The notes beneath the pieces are model-generated. The model was not told the DNA's origin. It did no database searches and saw only the letters and a list, made by a program, of their open reading frames with translations. Positions 15,961 to 23,658 of a stretch of 40,506 nucleotides of DNA are shown piece after piece. The DNA is from Streptomyces spongiae (GTDB taxonomy: Bacteria; Actinomycetota; Actinomycetes; Streptomycetales; Streptomycetaceae). Numbering within the stretch: the first letter of the stretch is position 1; each line of letters starts with the position of its first letter. The stretch is from NCBI RefSeq assembly GCF_009377185.1, contig NZ_VJZC01000031.1, forward strand, positions 1 to 40,506, read 5' to 3'. Position numbers and translations under genes: made by a program.

Positions 15961-16659
15961 TCAGCCGACCAGGTCCAGCACCGGCCGCAGTCCGTCCGGC
16001 CGTTGTGCCGTCGGCAGATGGTCCACGAAGTGCACCGCGCAGCCCAGCGCCGCCGCGCCGCCGTCGGCGGCCGGGTGATCACCGACCATCAGCGTGTCCT
16101 CCGGCGCCACCCCCAACGCCTCGCACGCGATGGCGAACAGCCGCGGATCGGGCTTCTGGACGCCGTGTTCGTACGACAGCACGTACGCGCCGACGTGCGG
16201 GTCGAGACCGTGGTGCCGGAACACCGGCCGCAGGTCCCAGCCGATGTTGCTGACCACACCGACGGCCGGCCCGCGCTCGCGCAGCGCGGCCAGGACCTCG
16301 GCCGCGTCCGGGTACGGACTCCAGGCGACCGGCGCCATGTGGCGGTCGTACAGGGCGTCGTGCAGTGCCGGATCCGGCAGGGGCACCCGGCGGGAGAGGC
16401 CGGTGTACGCGGCCCGGTGGTGCTCGGCGCTCTGGTCACGGACCGCCCACAGATCGCCCAGCTCACCTGTCGGCGGCTCCTGCGGGTACGCCCCGCCCGC
16501 CAGCGCACCCGCCTGCTCCAGGGCCTCGGCGGCCCGCACCACGTCGGGCTCCGGCAGGTCGAGCTCGGCCTCCGCCAGCACCGCGCGCAGCCAGGACTCG
16601 GTGGACTCGATACGGAAGAGGGTGCCGGAGAAGTCGAAGAGCACGGCTTTGATCGTCAT
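15961..16659 (-). CDS. HAD-superfamily hydrolase
   Basis: This is a soluble phosphatase-like protein of 232 residues with a HAD Rossmann core and a helical cap. Motif I is VLFDFSGTLF with the nucleophile Asp9, but the usual second Asp (acid/base) is Ser11. Motif II is VVSN near 137, motif III is the Lys in GVQKPDPRLF near 168, and motif IV is MVGDHPAADGGAA. The DFSGT form is common in actinobacterial HAD proteins, but the missing Asp means phosphomonoesterase activity should not be assumed. Its start is 33 bases from the PAP2 gene stop, suggesting co-transcription. The substrate is unknown. Confidence 0.88.
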   Translation of the reverse strand: MTIKAVLFDFSGTLFRIESTESWLRAVLAEAELDLPEPDVVRAAEALEQAGALAGGAYPQEPPTGELGDLWAVRDQSAEHHRAAYTGLSRRVPLPDPALHDALYDRHMAPVAWSPYPDAAEVLAALRERGPAVGVVSNIGWDLRPVFRHHGLDPHVGAYVLSYEHGVQKPDPRLFAIACEALGVAPEDTLMVGDHPAADGGAAALGCAVHFVDHLPTAQRPDGLRPVLDLVG

Positions 16660-16692
16660 GGCCAGGATCCTTCGTGCCGGGCCCCGACCAGG

Positions 16693-17376
16693 TCAAGAAC
16701 GCCTCGCGCCAAGCCACTTCTCGTACGACCACACCGCCAGCGCCACCGTCAGCGCCCCCAGGAGCCAGCCGCCCAGCACGTCCGACACCCAGTGCACGCC
16801 CAGCCAGACGCGGGTCAGGCCGACGCCCACGACGGAGACCGCGGACACGGTGACCGCCGTACGCCACAGGACGCGTCCGGCGCCGTACCGGTGCATCAGC
16901 CACAGCACCAGGCCGCACACCACCGTGGCCGTCATGGCGTGGCCCGACGGGAACGCCGCGTAGTGGGCGGAGTCCACGGGGTCGGGCCACACGGGCCGCT
17001 CCCGGCCGATCGCGGCCTTCAGGCCCTGCTGGACCAGGGTGCCCAGGGCGCAGGTCGCGGCCACCCACACGGCGAGCATCCGGGCCGCGTGTCTCCACAC
17101 CAGCCACACGATGGCGGCCGCGGCGATGACGCGCATGGTGACCGGGTCCCACACCCAGTCCGTCAGGACGCGGAACAGCTGGGTGACGCCTCGCTCGTCG
17201 ACCGCCCAGCCGTGCGTGGTGCGCGCGATGTCGCCGTCGAGCGACATCAGCGGCTGCCAGGAGACGGCCACCAGCAGCAGGAGCAGTACGAAGGGCAGGG
17301 CGAGGGCGCCGGCGGTGCGTACGACGGTCCGGGTGCCGGGCGGGCGGGGCGGTGAGTCGACGGACACGGGGTGCAT
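16693..17376 (-). CDS. PAP2-family membrane phosphatase
   Basis: This is an integral-membrane lipid phosphatase of 227 residues with about six hydrophobic segments. The three PAP2 motifs are complete: KAAIGRERP, PSGHAMT and TRVWLGVHWVSD, which supply the Lys/Arg, the catalytic His and the second His/Asp. Likely substrates are phosphatidate, prenyl pyrophosphates or similar lipid phosphates. I prefer the ATG at 17376, preceded by GAGG at eight bases, since it leaves a short cytoplasmic tail before the first membrane helix; an upstream in-frame start at 17457 would add a basic extension without a ribosome site. It lies upstream of the HAD gene. Confidence 0.88.
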   Translation of the reverse strand: MHPVSVDSPPRPPGTRTVVRTAGALALPFVLLLLLVAVSWQPLMSLDGDIARTTHGWAVDERGVTQLFRVLTDWVWDPVTMRVIAAAAIVWLVWRHAARMLAVWVAATCALGTLVQQGLKAAIGRERPVWPDPVDSAHYAAFPSGHAMTATVVCGLVLWLMHRYGAGRVLWRTAVTVSAVSVVGVGLTRVWLGVHWVSDVLGGWLLGALTVALAVWSYEKWLGARRS

Positions 17377-17476
17377 AAGGCGATCCTCGCCGACCAGTGG
17401 GGTCGGAGGCCAACGCCGGAGCGTGAGGTTCCCATCACGTGGCGCGATGGGAACCATGTCGTCCGGTTGACTCGTT

Positions 17477-17496
17477 GATCTCTGTCCGAAGAGATC
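17477..17496. promoter_or_regulatory. GATCTCT palindrome upstream of PAP2 gene
   Basis: GATCTCT-GTCCGA-AGAGATC is a perfect 7-bp-arm palindrome about 100 bases upstream of the PAP2 start. Its size and symmetry suit a dimeric regulator, but no identity can be given. Confidence 0.35.
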
Positions 17497-17500
17497 CCGT

Positions 17501-17530
17501 GAACCCCTGCCGCGGTGCGCGCGAGGGTTC
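17501..17530 (-). terminator. Candidate terminator of the M56 gene
   Basis: GAACCC (17501-17506) pairs with GGGTTC (17525-17530) around a GC-rich loop, just after the M56 stop codon on the minus strand. The stem is short. Confidence 0.4.
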
Positions 17531-17538
17531 CCGATCGG

Positions 17539-18474
17539 TCAGCCGAGTGCCCGCAGCCCCGGTACGAACGCCACCAGCAGGGGGATCACGGGCACCAGCG
17601 CCGCGGCTGCCGTCAGACGTAGCCGTCGTGCGGCGGTGAGGCGGTCCGGGGGAGTGAGGAGCCGGTTCACGCGCTGCGGGACATGGGCCTCCGGCGTCGG
17701 ACACGGGCCGAAAACTCCCCGGTCCTCGTTGAGCCCCACGAGCGCCAGGGCGATCGTGAGGCGGCCGAAGCGGCGTGAGGCCATGTCGTCGGCGGCGAGC
17801 TCGACCAGCCGGTGCATCTCGTCACGGAACGCGGCGAACACGGGCACCTGCGGAAACCCGTTCGCGAGCGCGCCCGAGCAGTGCAGCAGCCAGTCGTGCC
17901 GCGCCCGCGCGTGCCCCTGCTCGTGCGCGAGGACTGCGTCCAGCTGACGTCCCTTCAGGCGCCGCAACGCGGCCGTGGTGATGACCAGTTGGGGCGCCGT
18001 CCCCGGCAGCCACCAGGCGTCGGCGCGCTCGCCCTCCAGGACCACGAGACGGTCGGTGCCGGGCTCCTCGCCCGGCAACAGAGGGGCGCGCACCAGGAGT
18101 TCGGTCCGCCGCTGCCGACGGCGCCGGCGCGCCCGCGCGATCTCGCGGACCAGCATCGCGGCCGTCCACAGGCCACCGCACGCGAGCGCCACGGCGGTTG
18201 TCGCGGCCCACGGGTGACCCGTGCTCAGCGCGTACGCCTCCACGACCTCGTGCGGCGCCGGCGCGAACACATGGCCCCGCACGGCCACCCAGGCGGCGGC
18301 CGCGCTCAGCGTCATCGACAGCGCGCAGCACAGCAGCACGGCGACGACCACGCACTGCCACATCCACAGGGCGACCACCGGTTCACGGTCCGGCCAGTCG
18401 GCCCGGGCGAGCAGCCGCGGGGCGACGACGGCGGTCAGAGCGCCGAGCAGCATCAGCGCTGCGGGGACCATCAT
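17539..18474 (-). CDS. M56-family (BlaR1/MecR1-like) membrane metallopeptidase
   Basis: This is a membrane protease of 311 residues. Hydrophobic segments lie at about 4-20, 37-60, 92-110 and near the C-terminus (285-305). The zinc site HEQGH is at 184-188, with ELAADD near 225-230 supplying the third ligand region. It lacks the extracellular penicillin-sensor domain of BlaR1. Relatives in Streptomyces usually sit next to a BlaI/MecI repressor gene, which would be the cleaved target; none is adjacent here, where a DUF5134 gene lies upstream. The tandem ATGs at 18474/18471 follow TAGGCT by six bases, suggesting a leaderless message. Confidence 0.88.
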   Translation of the reverse strand: MMVPAALMLLGALTAVVAPRLLARADWPDREPVVALWMWQCVVVAVLLCCALSMTLSAAAAWVAVRGHVFAPAPHEVVEAYALSTGHPWAATTAVALACGGLWTAAMLVREIARARRRRRQRRTELLVRAPLLPGEEPGTDRLVVLEGERADAWWLPGTAPQLVITTAALRRLKGRQLDAVLAHEQGHARARHDWLLHCSGALANGFPQVPVFAAFRDEMHRLVELAADDMASRRFGRLTIALALVGLNEDRGVFGPCPTPEAHVPQRVNRLLTPPDRLTAARRLRLTAAAALVPVIPLLVAFVPGLRALG

Positions 18475-18480
18475 GGGCGA

Positions 18481-18486
18481 AGCCTA
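18481..18486 (-). promoter_or_regulatory. -10 box of a leaderless M56 transcript
   Basis: On the minus strand TAGGCT ends six bases before the ATG of the M56 gene. It matches the Streptomyces -10 pattern TAGPuPuT closely enough to suggest transcription starts at or near the start codon. No clear -35 is seen. Confidence 0.4.
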
Positions 18487-18587
18487 TGAGTGACGCGGCC
18501 CACGGGGACATGGTCACGGACGGCAAAGTGACGCAGACCACGGTTTCGTCGAGCCCCGAGGGCGAGGGCTCGTTCCGAGGGGCCCGG

Positions 18588-19145
18588 TCACAGCGCCAGC
18601 AGCATGGCGACCATCGCCATCCCCATCGACAGCCGGCTCGCCCGCGCCACCTCGGGCCGGTCGCCCCAGCCCACAGTGCCGGTGGAGCGTGGGCCGCTCG
18701 CGAGGGCCGCCACGGGGACCAGCCGGGCGCCGGTCCACAGGACGTACGCGGTGAAGTACAGCAGGAGCGCACCTGTCAGCAGGGGCACCCCGGAGACGCC
18801 GTGCGCGCCATGACCACCGGGGGCGGCGGCCATCACCGCCGCCATGTAGGTCATCGCCAGCGCGCCCACCGAGTGGTGCAGGTGGCGCCGGTTCGTCCGG
18901 GCCGCCCACAGGGCACGCAGCGCGGCCGCGCCGAACAGGACCGCGTAGGCCGGCCAGGCCCAGCGCGGCGGGGTCAGGGCGGTGGCTGGCACCGCCATCG
19001 CGGCCATGCCGAAGCCCATGAGCGCCTCACCGCCCGCGGAGCGGCGCTGCTCCTCGACGGAGCTGCGGGTCCGCAGCAGGCAGTGGACCCCGGTCGCCAC
19101 GCACAGCGCGACCAGCAGCCAACCGGGCGAAACCGGTCCGTGCAC
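18588..19145 (-). CDS. DUF5134 membrane protein
   Basis: This is an integral-membrane protein of 185 residues with about five hydrophobic helices and several His residues (HHSVGALAMTYMAAVM and the GGHGAHG loop). It matches the actinobacterial DUF5134 pattern. The function is unknown; His in or near membrane helices sometimes indicates metal or heme binding, but that is a guess. The GTG at 19145 follows GGAGG by six bases and begins just before the first membrane helix. Longer in-frame starts would add a Cys/Arg-rich stretch unlike the family. It lies 113 bases upstream of the M56 gene on the same strand. Confidence 0.75.
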   Translation of the reverse strand: MHGPVSPGWLLVALCVATGVHCLLRTRSSVEEQRRSAGGEALMGFGMAAMAVPATALTPPRWAWPAYAVLFGAAALRALWAARTNRRHLHHSVGALAMTYMAAVMAAAPGGHGAHGVSGVPLLTGALLLYFTAYVLWTGARLVPVAALASGPRSTGTVGWGDRPEVARASRLSMGMAMVAMLLAL

Positions 19146-19304
19146 CGTGCACCTCCGCGCTCGACGGCTTGGCTGGAGGACGGACAGACAGTCAGGGCAT
19201 GCCCGGAGCACGCGGTGTGCACGCGAGCGCAAGGGTGTACGGGGGGCGTGCGGGAGGGGCATCGGATAGGCCGCGGATATGCCGAGATCTTTCACGAGTA
19301 AATT

Positions 19305-19316
19305 ACCTGCTAAGGT
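19305..19316 (+). promoter_or_regulatory. -10 box overlapped by ACCT-GCTA-AGGT palindrome
   Basis: TAAGGT (19311-19316) lies six bases before the FUSC ATG, consistent with a leaderless transcript. It overlaps the palindrome ACCT-GCTA-AGGT, a plausible site for the MarR regulator encoded at the end of the same operon. Confidence 0.45.
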
Positions 19317-19322
19317 TCTTGC

Positions 19323-20957
19323 ATGAGCAGCATCAGACCATCACGTGCCCGCCGGCTCCCGCTCTCCGGCGCGCTGCGCGTCGGGCGGCCCTCCGACATC
19401 TGGTTCAAGCCCGCCTTGAGCGCGGTCGCCGCGGTCGCCCCGCCGAATCTGACGCTGGTGGCGCTCGGCCGTCTCGACCTCGCCCTGTACGCGATGGCCG
19501 GATCGCTCTGCGCGCTCTACGCGCACCACCGCCCGTACGCCGCTCGCGCCCGCGTTCTCGCCGGTGTCGTCCTGGGCATGCTCGGCGGTCTCGGCGTCGC
19601 GCTCGTCACGGCCTCGCTGACGACGGACGCCGTCGTCCTGGTCACGGTGGGCTCCCTGCTGGCCGCCGTGCAGAAGGCGCTGTGCGACGCGACCCGCATC
19701 GGGCCGCCCGCCAACATCATCTTCACCTTCGTCAGCTCCGCGGCCCTCTTCGTGCCGCAGAGCCTCGACCAGGTCCCGGGCCATCTCGCGTTGGCCGCCG
19801 CGGCGGGTGCCTGGGCCTGGATCGTGTGCATGGTCCCCGGTCTCGTACGGCCGCACGGGCCGGAGCGCCGGGCCGTCGCACAGGCGCTCGACGCGGCCGC
19901 CGTCCACGCCGATGTGAACTCCGAAACGGCCGAGGGGGAGGCGAGGGCCCGTGCCGCCGCCGCTGTCCAGGCCGCCTGGCACACGCTGTTCTCCACCGGC
20001 GACCGCTCGGCACCCCGGCTCGCCCTGGAACGGCTCCTGGTGCGCGCCGAGGTCGCGCTCGCCGCACCCGCCGACGCCGAGCCCGCGCGGCTGCGTGCCT
20101 GGGCCCGCGCACTGCGGGGCGCCGGGCCAGTGCCGCGGGTACGCGCCCAGGGGGACGCGGTCGACGAACTCCTCGGCGTGGAGGCGGAACGGGCGACGCC
20201 CCCACGATCGTTGTGGCGCCACCTCGGTCCGCTCACGCCCCTGGCCGCGCGCACGGCGCTCGGGTGCGCCCTCGCCGGGTACGTCTCCCTCGCGATCGGC
20301 GTCGGCCGCCCCTACTGGGCCCTGGTGACCGCCGCCTCGCTGTACCAGGCCAACCTCACCCTCACCTGGAACCGGGCCGTGCAGCGCGTCGTCGGCAACC
20401 TCGTCGGTGTGCTGGCTTTCGCGGCCGTCGCCCCGCTCGCCCACCTCGGCCGGCTCGCCCTCGTGCTGTGCTGCCTCGCCCTCACCTTCGGCACCGAGGC
20501 GCTGATCAGCCGCAACTACTGGCTCGGCAGCGTGTGCGTGACCCCGATGGCGCTGCTCGTCACCGAGTTCGTACGGTTCGAGCGGCCCGGCGAGCTGATC
20601 ACCGACCGGATCCTGGACACCCTCGTCGGCGCCCTCGTGGGCTTCGTGGCGGCGGTCGCCGTCACCAACCGGCGTGCGGGCGACCGCGTCGAGAGCGCCC
20701 TCGCCGCCGCGGAACGAGCCCGCGAACACGCCGCCCGGACCGTCGCCGACGCATCCGCCACCCCCGGCGCCCTGGAAACCGCCCGCCGTGGCCTCGCCGC
20801 CGCACTCGCCGACCTGCGTGCCGCCGCCGACGCCGCGGCCGGGGAGTGGCGGCAACGTGCCCTGCCCGAGGAGCGGGTCGTGCGCGCCGAGCGAGCCGGA
20901 CACCGTACGCTCGCGGCGACGGTACGACGGCACGCTTCGGAGGGCACACCGGCATGA
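19323..20957 (+). CDS. FUSC-family membrane transporter (aromatic acid/efflux type)
   Basis: This is an inner-membrane protein of 544 residues with two blocks of hydrophobic helices, about 25-165 and 290-440. Hydrophilic regions follow each, and the C-terminal one is Ala/Arg-rich and probably coiled coil (445-520). The second membrane block, with YWALVTAASLYQANLT and RVVGNLVGV, is typical of the FUSC/aromatic-acid-exporter family. Relatives export aromatic acids or other toxic small molecules. The last codon overlaps the MarR gene by four bases (ATGA), so the regulator is translated in step with the transporter. The ATG lies at the expected transcription start, so it is probably leaderless. 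Confidence 0.85.
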   Translation: MSSIRPSRARRLPLSGALRVGRPSDIWFKPALSAVAAVAPPNLTLVALGRLDLALYAMAGSLCALYAHHRPYAARARVLAGVVLGMLGGLGVALVTASLTTDAVVLVTVGSLLAAVQKALCDATRIGPPANIIFTFVSSAALFVPQSLDQVPGHLALAAAAGAWAWIVCMVPGLVRPHGPERRAVAQALDAAAVHADVNSETAEGEARARAAAAVQAAWHTLFSTGDRSAPRLALERLLVRAEVALAAPADAEPARLRAWARALRGAGPVPRVRAQGDAVDELLGVEAERATPPRSLWRHLGPLTPLAARTALGCALAGYVSLAIGVGRPYWALVTAASLYQANLTLTWNRAVQRVVGNLVGVLAFAAVAPLAHLGRLALVLCCLALTFGTEALISRNYWLGSVCVTPMALLVTEFVRFERPGELITDRILDTLVGALVGFVAAVAVTNRRAGDRVESALAAAERAREHAARTVADASATPGALETARRGLAAALADLRAAADAAAGEWRQRALPEERVVRAERAGHRTLAATVRRHASEGTPA

Positions 20958-21484
20958 CGGCAGGCAACGGGCGGACGGCCACCGGGGACACAGTGGCCAA
21001 GGTGGTGCGCCAGTGGCAGACGGTCCACCCCGACCTGGACACCGGTCCCATGGAGATCATCGGCCGGGTGAACCGCTGTGCCGCGCTCCTCCAGCAGGCC
21101 GAGGACGCACCGCTGCGCCGCGCAGGGCTGGCCCGCCCCGAGTTCGACGTCCTCGGCACCCTGCGCCGCACCGGCCACGAACTGACTCCCAGCGAGATCG
21201 CCCGCGAGACCTTCTCCTCGGGCGCCGCCGTCACCAAACGCCTCAAGCTGCTGACGGAGCGCGGCCTGGTCGAACGGCGCGGAGACGCCCGTGACCGCCG
21301 AGTGGCCCACGTACGCCTGACCGACGCGGGACGCGACCTCGTCGACGCGATCCTCCCGGAGCAACTCGCCTACGAGAGGGCCGTACTGTCCGGGGTCGAC
21401 GCCGACCGGCAGCACGACCTGGCGGCGCTGCTGGGCGAGTTGCTGATCCAGTTGGAGGGCAGGCTCGGCGCCCCGCGCGTCTGA
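20954..21484 (+). CDS. MarR-family transcriptional regulator
   Basis: This is a winged-helix DNA-binding protein of 176 residues. The recognition-helix region ELTPSEIARETFSSGAAVTKRLKLL and the wing RRGDARDRRVAHVRLTDAGR are textbook MarR. The N-terminal and C-terminal helices would form the dimer interface. It begins at the ATG that overlaps the FUSC stop. MarR proteins commonly repress a neighbouring efflux gene until a phenolic ligand binds, so the operon may be autoregulated through the palindrome at 19305-19316; that is inference. Confidence 0.92.
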   Translation: MTAGNGRTATGDTVAKVVRQWQTVHPDLDTGPMEIIGRVNRCAALLQQAEDAPLRRAGLARPEFDVLGTLRRTGHELTPSEIARETFSSGAAVTKRLKLLTERGLVERRGDARDRRVAHVRLTDAGRDLVDAILPEQLAYERAVLSGVDADRQHDLAALLGELLIQLEGRLGAPRV

Positions 21485-21504
21485 CGCGCCCTCACAGGAC
21501 GGCC

Positions 21505-21521
21505 CCGGCCGGTGAGGCCGG
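21505..21521. terminator. Short bidirectional terminator
   Basis: CCGGCC-GGTGA-GGCCGG is a perfect 6-bp stem between the convergent MarR and VOC genes. Confidence 0.5.
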
Positions 21522-21524
21522 TTC

Positions 21525-21917
21525 TCAGATCCCCGGCCGGTGCCGCAGCGGATGGTCCGCGGGTACCTCGACGAGCACGATCTCGGTGCCGTCCGGATCC
21601 GCGATCCACATCTCGACCAGCCCCCACGGCTCCTTCACCGGAGGCCGGCGCACCTCAACTCCGGCCTTCGTGAGCTCCTCGTGCGCCGCCGTCACGTCCG
21701 CGACCTGGAGCCACAGCTTCAGCGCGGGCGACGGCGGGGTCTGGGAGCGGCCGGCGACCTCCAGGAAGCCGCCGCCGAGGAAGTACACGGTGCCGCGCTC
21801 GGGGCCCGTGCCGAACTCGCGGTAGACGGGAAGGCCCAACTGCTCGCCGTAGAAGGCGCGGGAGCGGTCGGGGTCGGTGGGGCGCAGGAGGATTCGGCTG
21901 CTCAGTACGTGGACCAT
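21525..21917 (-). CDS. VOC-superfamily (glyoxalase/bleomycin-resistance-like) protein
   Basis: This is a small soluble protein of 130 residues with one vicinal-oxygen-chelate module in two beta-alpha-beta-beta-beta units. The N-terminal half carries ILLRPTDPDRSRAFYGEQLG and the C-terminal half ends in WGLVEMWIADPDGTEIVLVE, both typical of the superfamily. Members bind metals or hydrophobic antibiotics or catalyse isomerisations; the role here is unknown. The ATG at 21917 gives the normal family start, although I see no good ribosome site. It is divergent from the GNAT gene. Confidence 0.88.
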   Translation of the reverse strand: MVHVLSSRILLRPTDPDRSRAFYGEQLGLPVYREFGTGPERGTVYFLGGGFLEVAGRSQTPPSPALKLWLQVADVTAAHEELTKAGVEVRRPPVKEPWGLVEMWIADPDGTEIVLVEVPADHPLRHRPGI

Positions 21918-21995
21918 ACATGGGGAGCGTAGTGGGCGAAGGATTACGCTCATCGGTGCCCGCGCCGTGCCACCGCCCGATCCAGGAGCCACCCC

Positions 21996-22574
21996 ATGGA
22001 CACCGCCGCCTCCGACCTGACGTTCCGCGATGCCACCGACTCCGATGTGGACGCCCTCGTCGCGCTGGTCGAGTCGGCCTACCGCGGCGACTCCAGCCGG
22101 ACCGGATGGACCACCGAGGCGGACCTCCTTCGGGGGCAGCGCACCGATCCCGAGGGCGTCCTCGCGGTCATCAAGGCGCCCGACAGCCGTCTGCTCACCG
22201 TCGTGCGCAACGGCACCGTCGTCGCCTGCTGCCACCTCGAACACCGCGGCGACCACGCCTACTTCGGGATGTTCGCGGTCAGCCCGAAGCTCCAGGGCAC
22301 CGGGCTCGGCAAGGTCATCATCGCGGAGGCCGAGCGGACCGCGCGCGAGACCTGGGGCGCCGACGAGATGCACATGACCGTGATCTCCGTGCGGAACGAC
22401 CTCATCGCCTGGTACGAGCGGCGCGGCTACCGCCGTACGGGACGGATGACCCCCTTCCCGTACGGCGACGAGCGGTTCGGCATCCCCCAGCGCGACGACC
22501 TGCAGTTCGAGCTGCTGGTCAAGAAGCTGGTGCAGCCGGGGGCCGAAACCGCTCCCAAGTCCGTCACGCCGTGA
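21996..22574 (+). CDS. GNAT-family N-acetyltransferase
   Basis: This is a soluble acetyltransferase of 192 residues. Acetyl-CoA-binding motif A is visible as MFAVSPKLQGTGLGKVIIAEAE near 88-110, preceded by the beta-strand GDHAYFGMF. Motif B follows as MTVISVRNDLIAWYERRGYRRTGR. The ATG follows AGGAG by about seven bases. The substrate is unknown. The 3' end overlaps the convergent GDPD gene by 11 bases. Confidence 0.92.
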   Translation: MDTAASDLTFRDATDSDVDALVALVESAYRGDSSRTGWTTEADLLRGQRTDPEGVLAVIKAPDSRLLTVVRNGTVVACCHLEHRGDHAYFGMFAVSPKLQGTGLGKVIIAEAERTARETWGADEMHMTVISVRNDLIAWYERRGYRRTGRMTPFPYGDERFGIPQRDDLQFELLVKKLVQPGAETAPKSVTP

Positions 22575-23247
22575 AGCGGCCCGTGCGTTTGATCTCCGGG
22601 TAGTCGGTCGTCGCGCCGTCCAGCTGCAGCGCGCGCACCAGCCGCAGGTGGTCCTGAGTGTTCACCACCCAGCCGATGATCTTCAGGTCCGCCTTGCGGG
22701 CGTGCTCGACGATCTCCAGTGTGATCCGCCGGATGTTCAGGACGAGCGTGGTCGCACCGACCGCGGTGGCGCGCTCCACGACGTCCGTGCCGTAGCGGCT
22801 GGCCACCAGCGCGGTGCGCACGCCCGGGACGAGCCGGGCGATCTCGGCGAGCGCCTCGTCGTGGAAGGACAGCACCTCCACGCGCGAGACCAGGTCACGG
22901 CGGTGCATCACCTCCGCGAGCGCCCGCGCCGCCGCCACGTCCTTGATCTCGGCCTGGAGCGGGGCCTTCACCGCGTCCAGGACCTCCTCGAACGTCGGGA
23001 CGCGCTCACCACGGCCGGCGTCCAGGGCGCGCAGCTCGGCGAGGGTCTTGTCGGCGATGGCCCCGGCGCCGTCCGTCGTACGGTCCACGTCGGCGTCGTG
23101 CATGACGACGAGGGCGCCGTCCTTGCTCAGGTGGAGGTCGAGTTCGATGAGGTCGAGGCCGGCCTGCTGCGCGGCGACGAAGGAACGGAGGGTGTTCTCG
23201 GGCTCGACGCCCATGATCCCGCGATGACCGATGGTGAGGAAGTTCAA
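22564..23247 (-). CDS. Glycerophosphodiester phosphodiesterase family protein
   Basis: This enzyme of 227 residues would hydrolyse glycerophosphodiesters to glycerol-3-phosphate and an alcohol. The GDPD core is intact: HRG at 8-10, the ENT block at 17-19, ELDLHLSKDG with metal-binding acids Glu35 and Asp37, VVMHD ending at Asp51, and LQAEIKD. No signal peptide is present, so it is cytoplasmic like UgpQ. I chose the TTG at 23247 because MNFLTIGHRG is the expected family N-terminus; longer in-frame options add a Cys-rich stretch with no family match. The ribosome site is weak. Confidence 0.88.
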   Translation of the reverse strand: MNFLTIGHRGIMGVEPENTLRSFVAAQQAGLDLIELDLHLSKDGALVVMHDADVDRTTDGAGAIADKTLAELRALDAGRGERVPTFEEVLDAVKAPLQAEIKDVAAARALAEVMHRRDLVSRVEVLSFHDEALAEIARLVPGVRTALVASRYGTDVVERATAVGATTLVLNIRRITLEIVEHARKADLKIIGWVVNTQDHLRLVRALQLDGATTDYPEIKRTGRFTA

Positions 23248-23658
23248 GGTTGACTCGCTTCCGTCGACGGCGGCTCGGGCCGCGTGGCCGGAAGGGAGCG
23301 CTCCACGCGGCAAGGCCGCAGCGTAGTCGTCCGGGCGCGTGATGCATCCGGTCGTGCACGGGGTCGTGAAGGCGTGCGCCGCCAAAGAGCAGGAAGGTTC
23401 CGTCACCGACCGCAAGGATTCGGTCACTCCTGAGTGGGCGAGTCCGGCGGACGTTTGACTCCCGTCACACCGGTGCACTCAATGGGATCGACCGATGGGT
23501 CGAACGAAGCTGAAGTCGTTGTCGAATCTGCTTCGTGCAGGAAAATTGCCGGTGAATGTGAGATTCCACAGGACAACTTCCTGATGGCTGGTCTTGCGAG
23601 AACGATCCACCTCTACATACGGTGTCCTTACGCGAGGTTCTCCCGTGGAGGATGGGTC
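23248..23658. other. 411-base gene-free region with dyad and promoter-like boxes
   Basis: This gap between divergent genes holds no convincing ORF. It contains the perfect dyad TCGACC-GATG-GGTCGA (23488-23503), which could be an operator. The half nearest the DUF6421 gene is less GC-rich than the surrounding coding sequence. Confidence 0.5.
23594..23623 (+). promoter_or_regulatory. Candidate promoter of the DUF6421 operon
   Basis: TTGCGA (23594-23599) and TACGGT (23618-23623) are 18 bases apart. Transcription would start about 30 bases before the DUF6421 ATG. Confidence 0.45.

Noticed and set aside
15852..16253. Plus-strand open frame in the convergent gap reaching into the HAD gene
   Set aside because: It has no ribosome site, is Pro/Arg-rich and covers the HAD gene antisense.
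19341..20933. A 530-codon minus-strand frame opposite the FUSC gene
   Set aside because: Its composition (Gly, Glu, Arg, Asp) is that of a mirrored membrane protein and no domain is recognisable.
21918..22374. A longer N-terminus for the VOC protein running antisense through the GNAT gene
   Set aside because: The VOC fold is complete from 21917 and the extension is antisense to a clear acetyltransferase.
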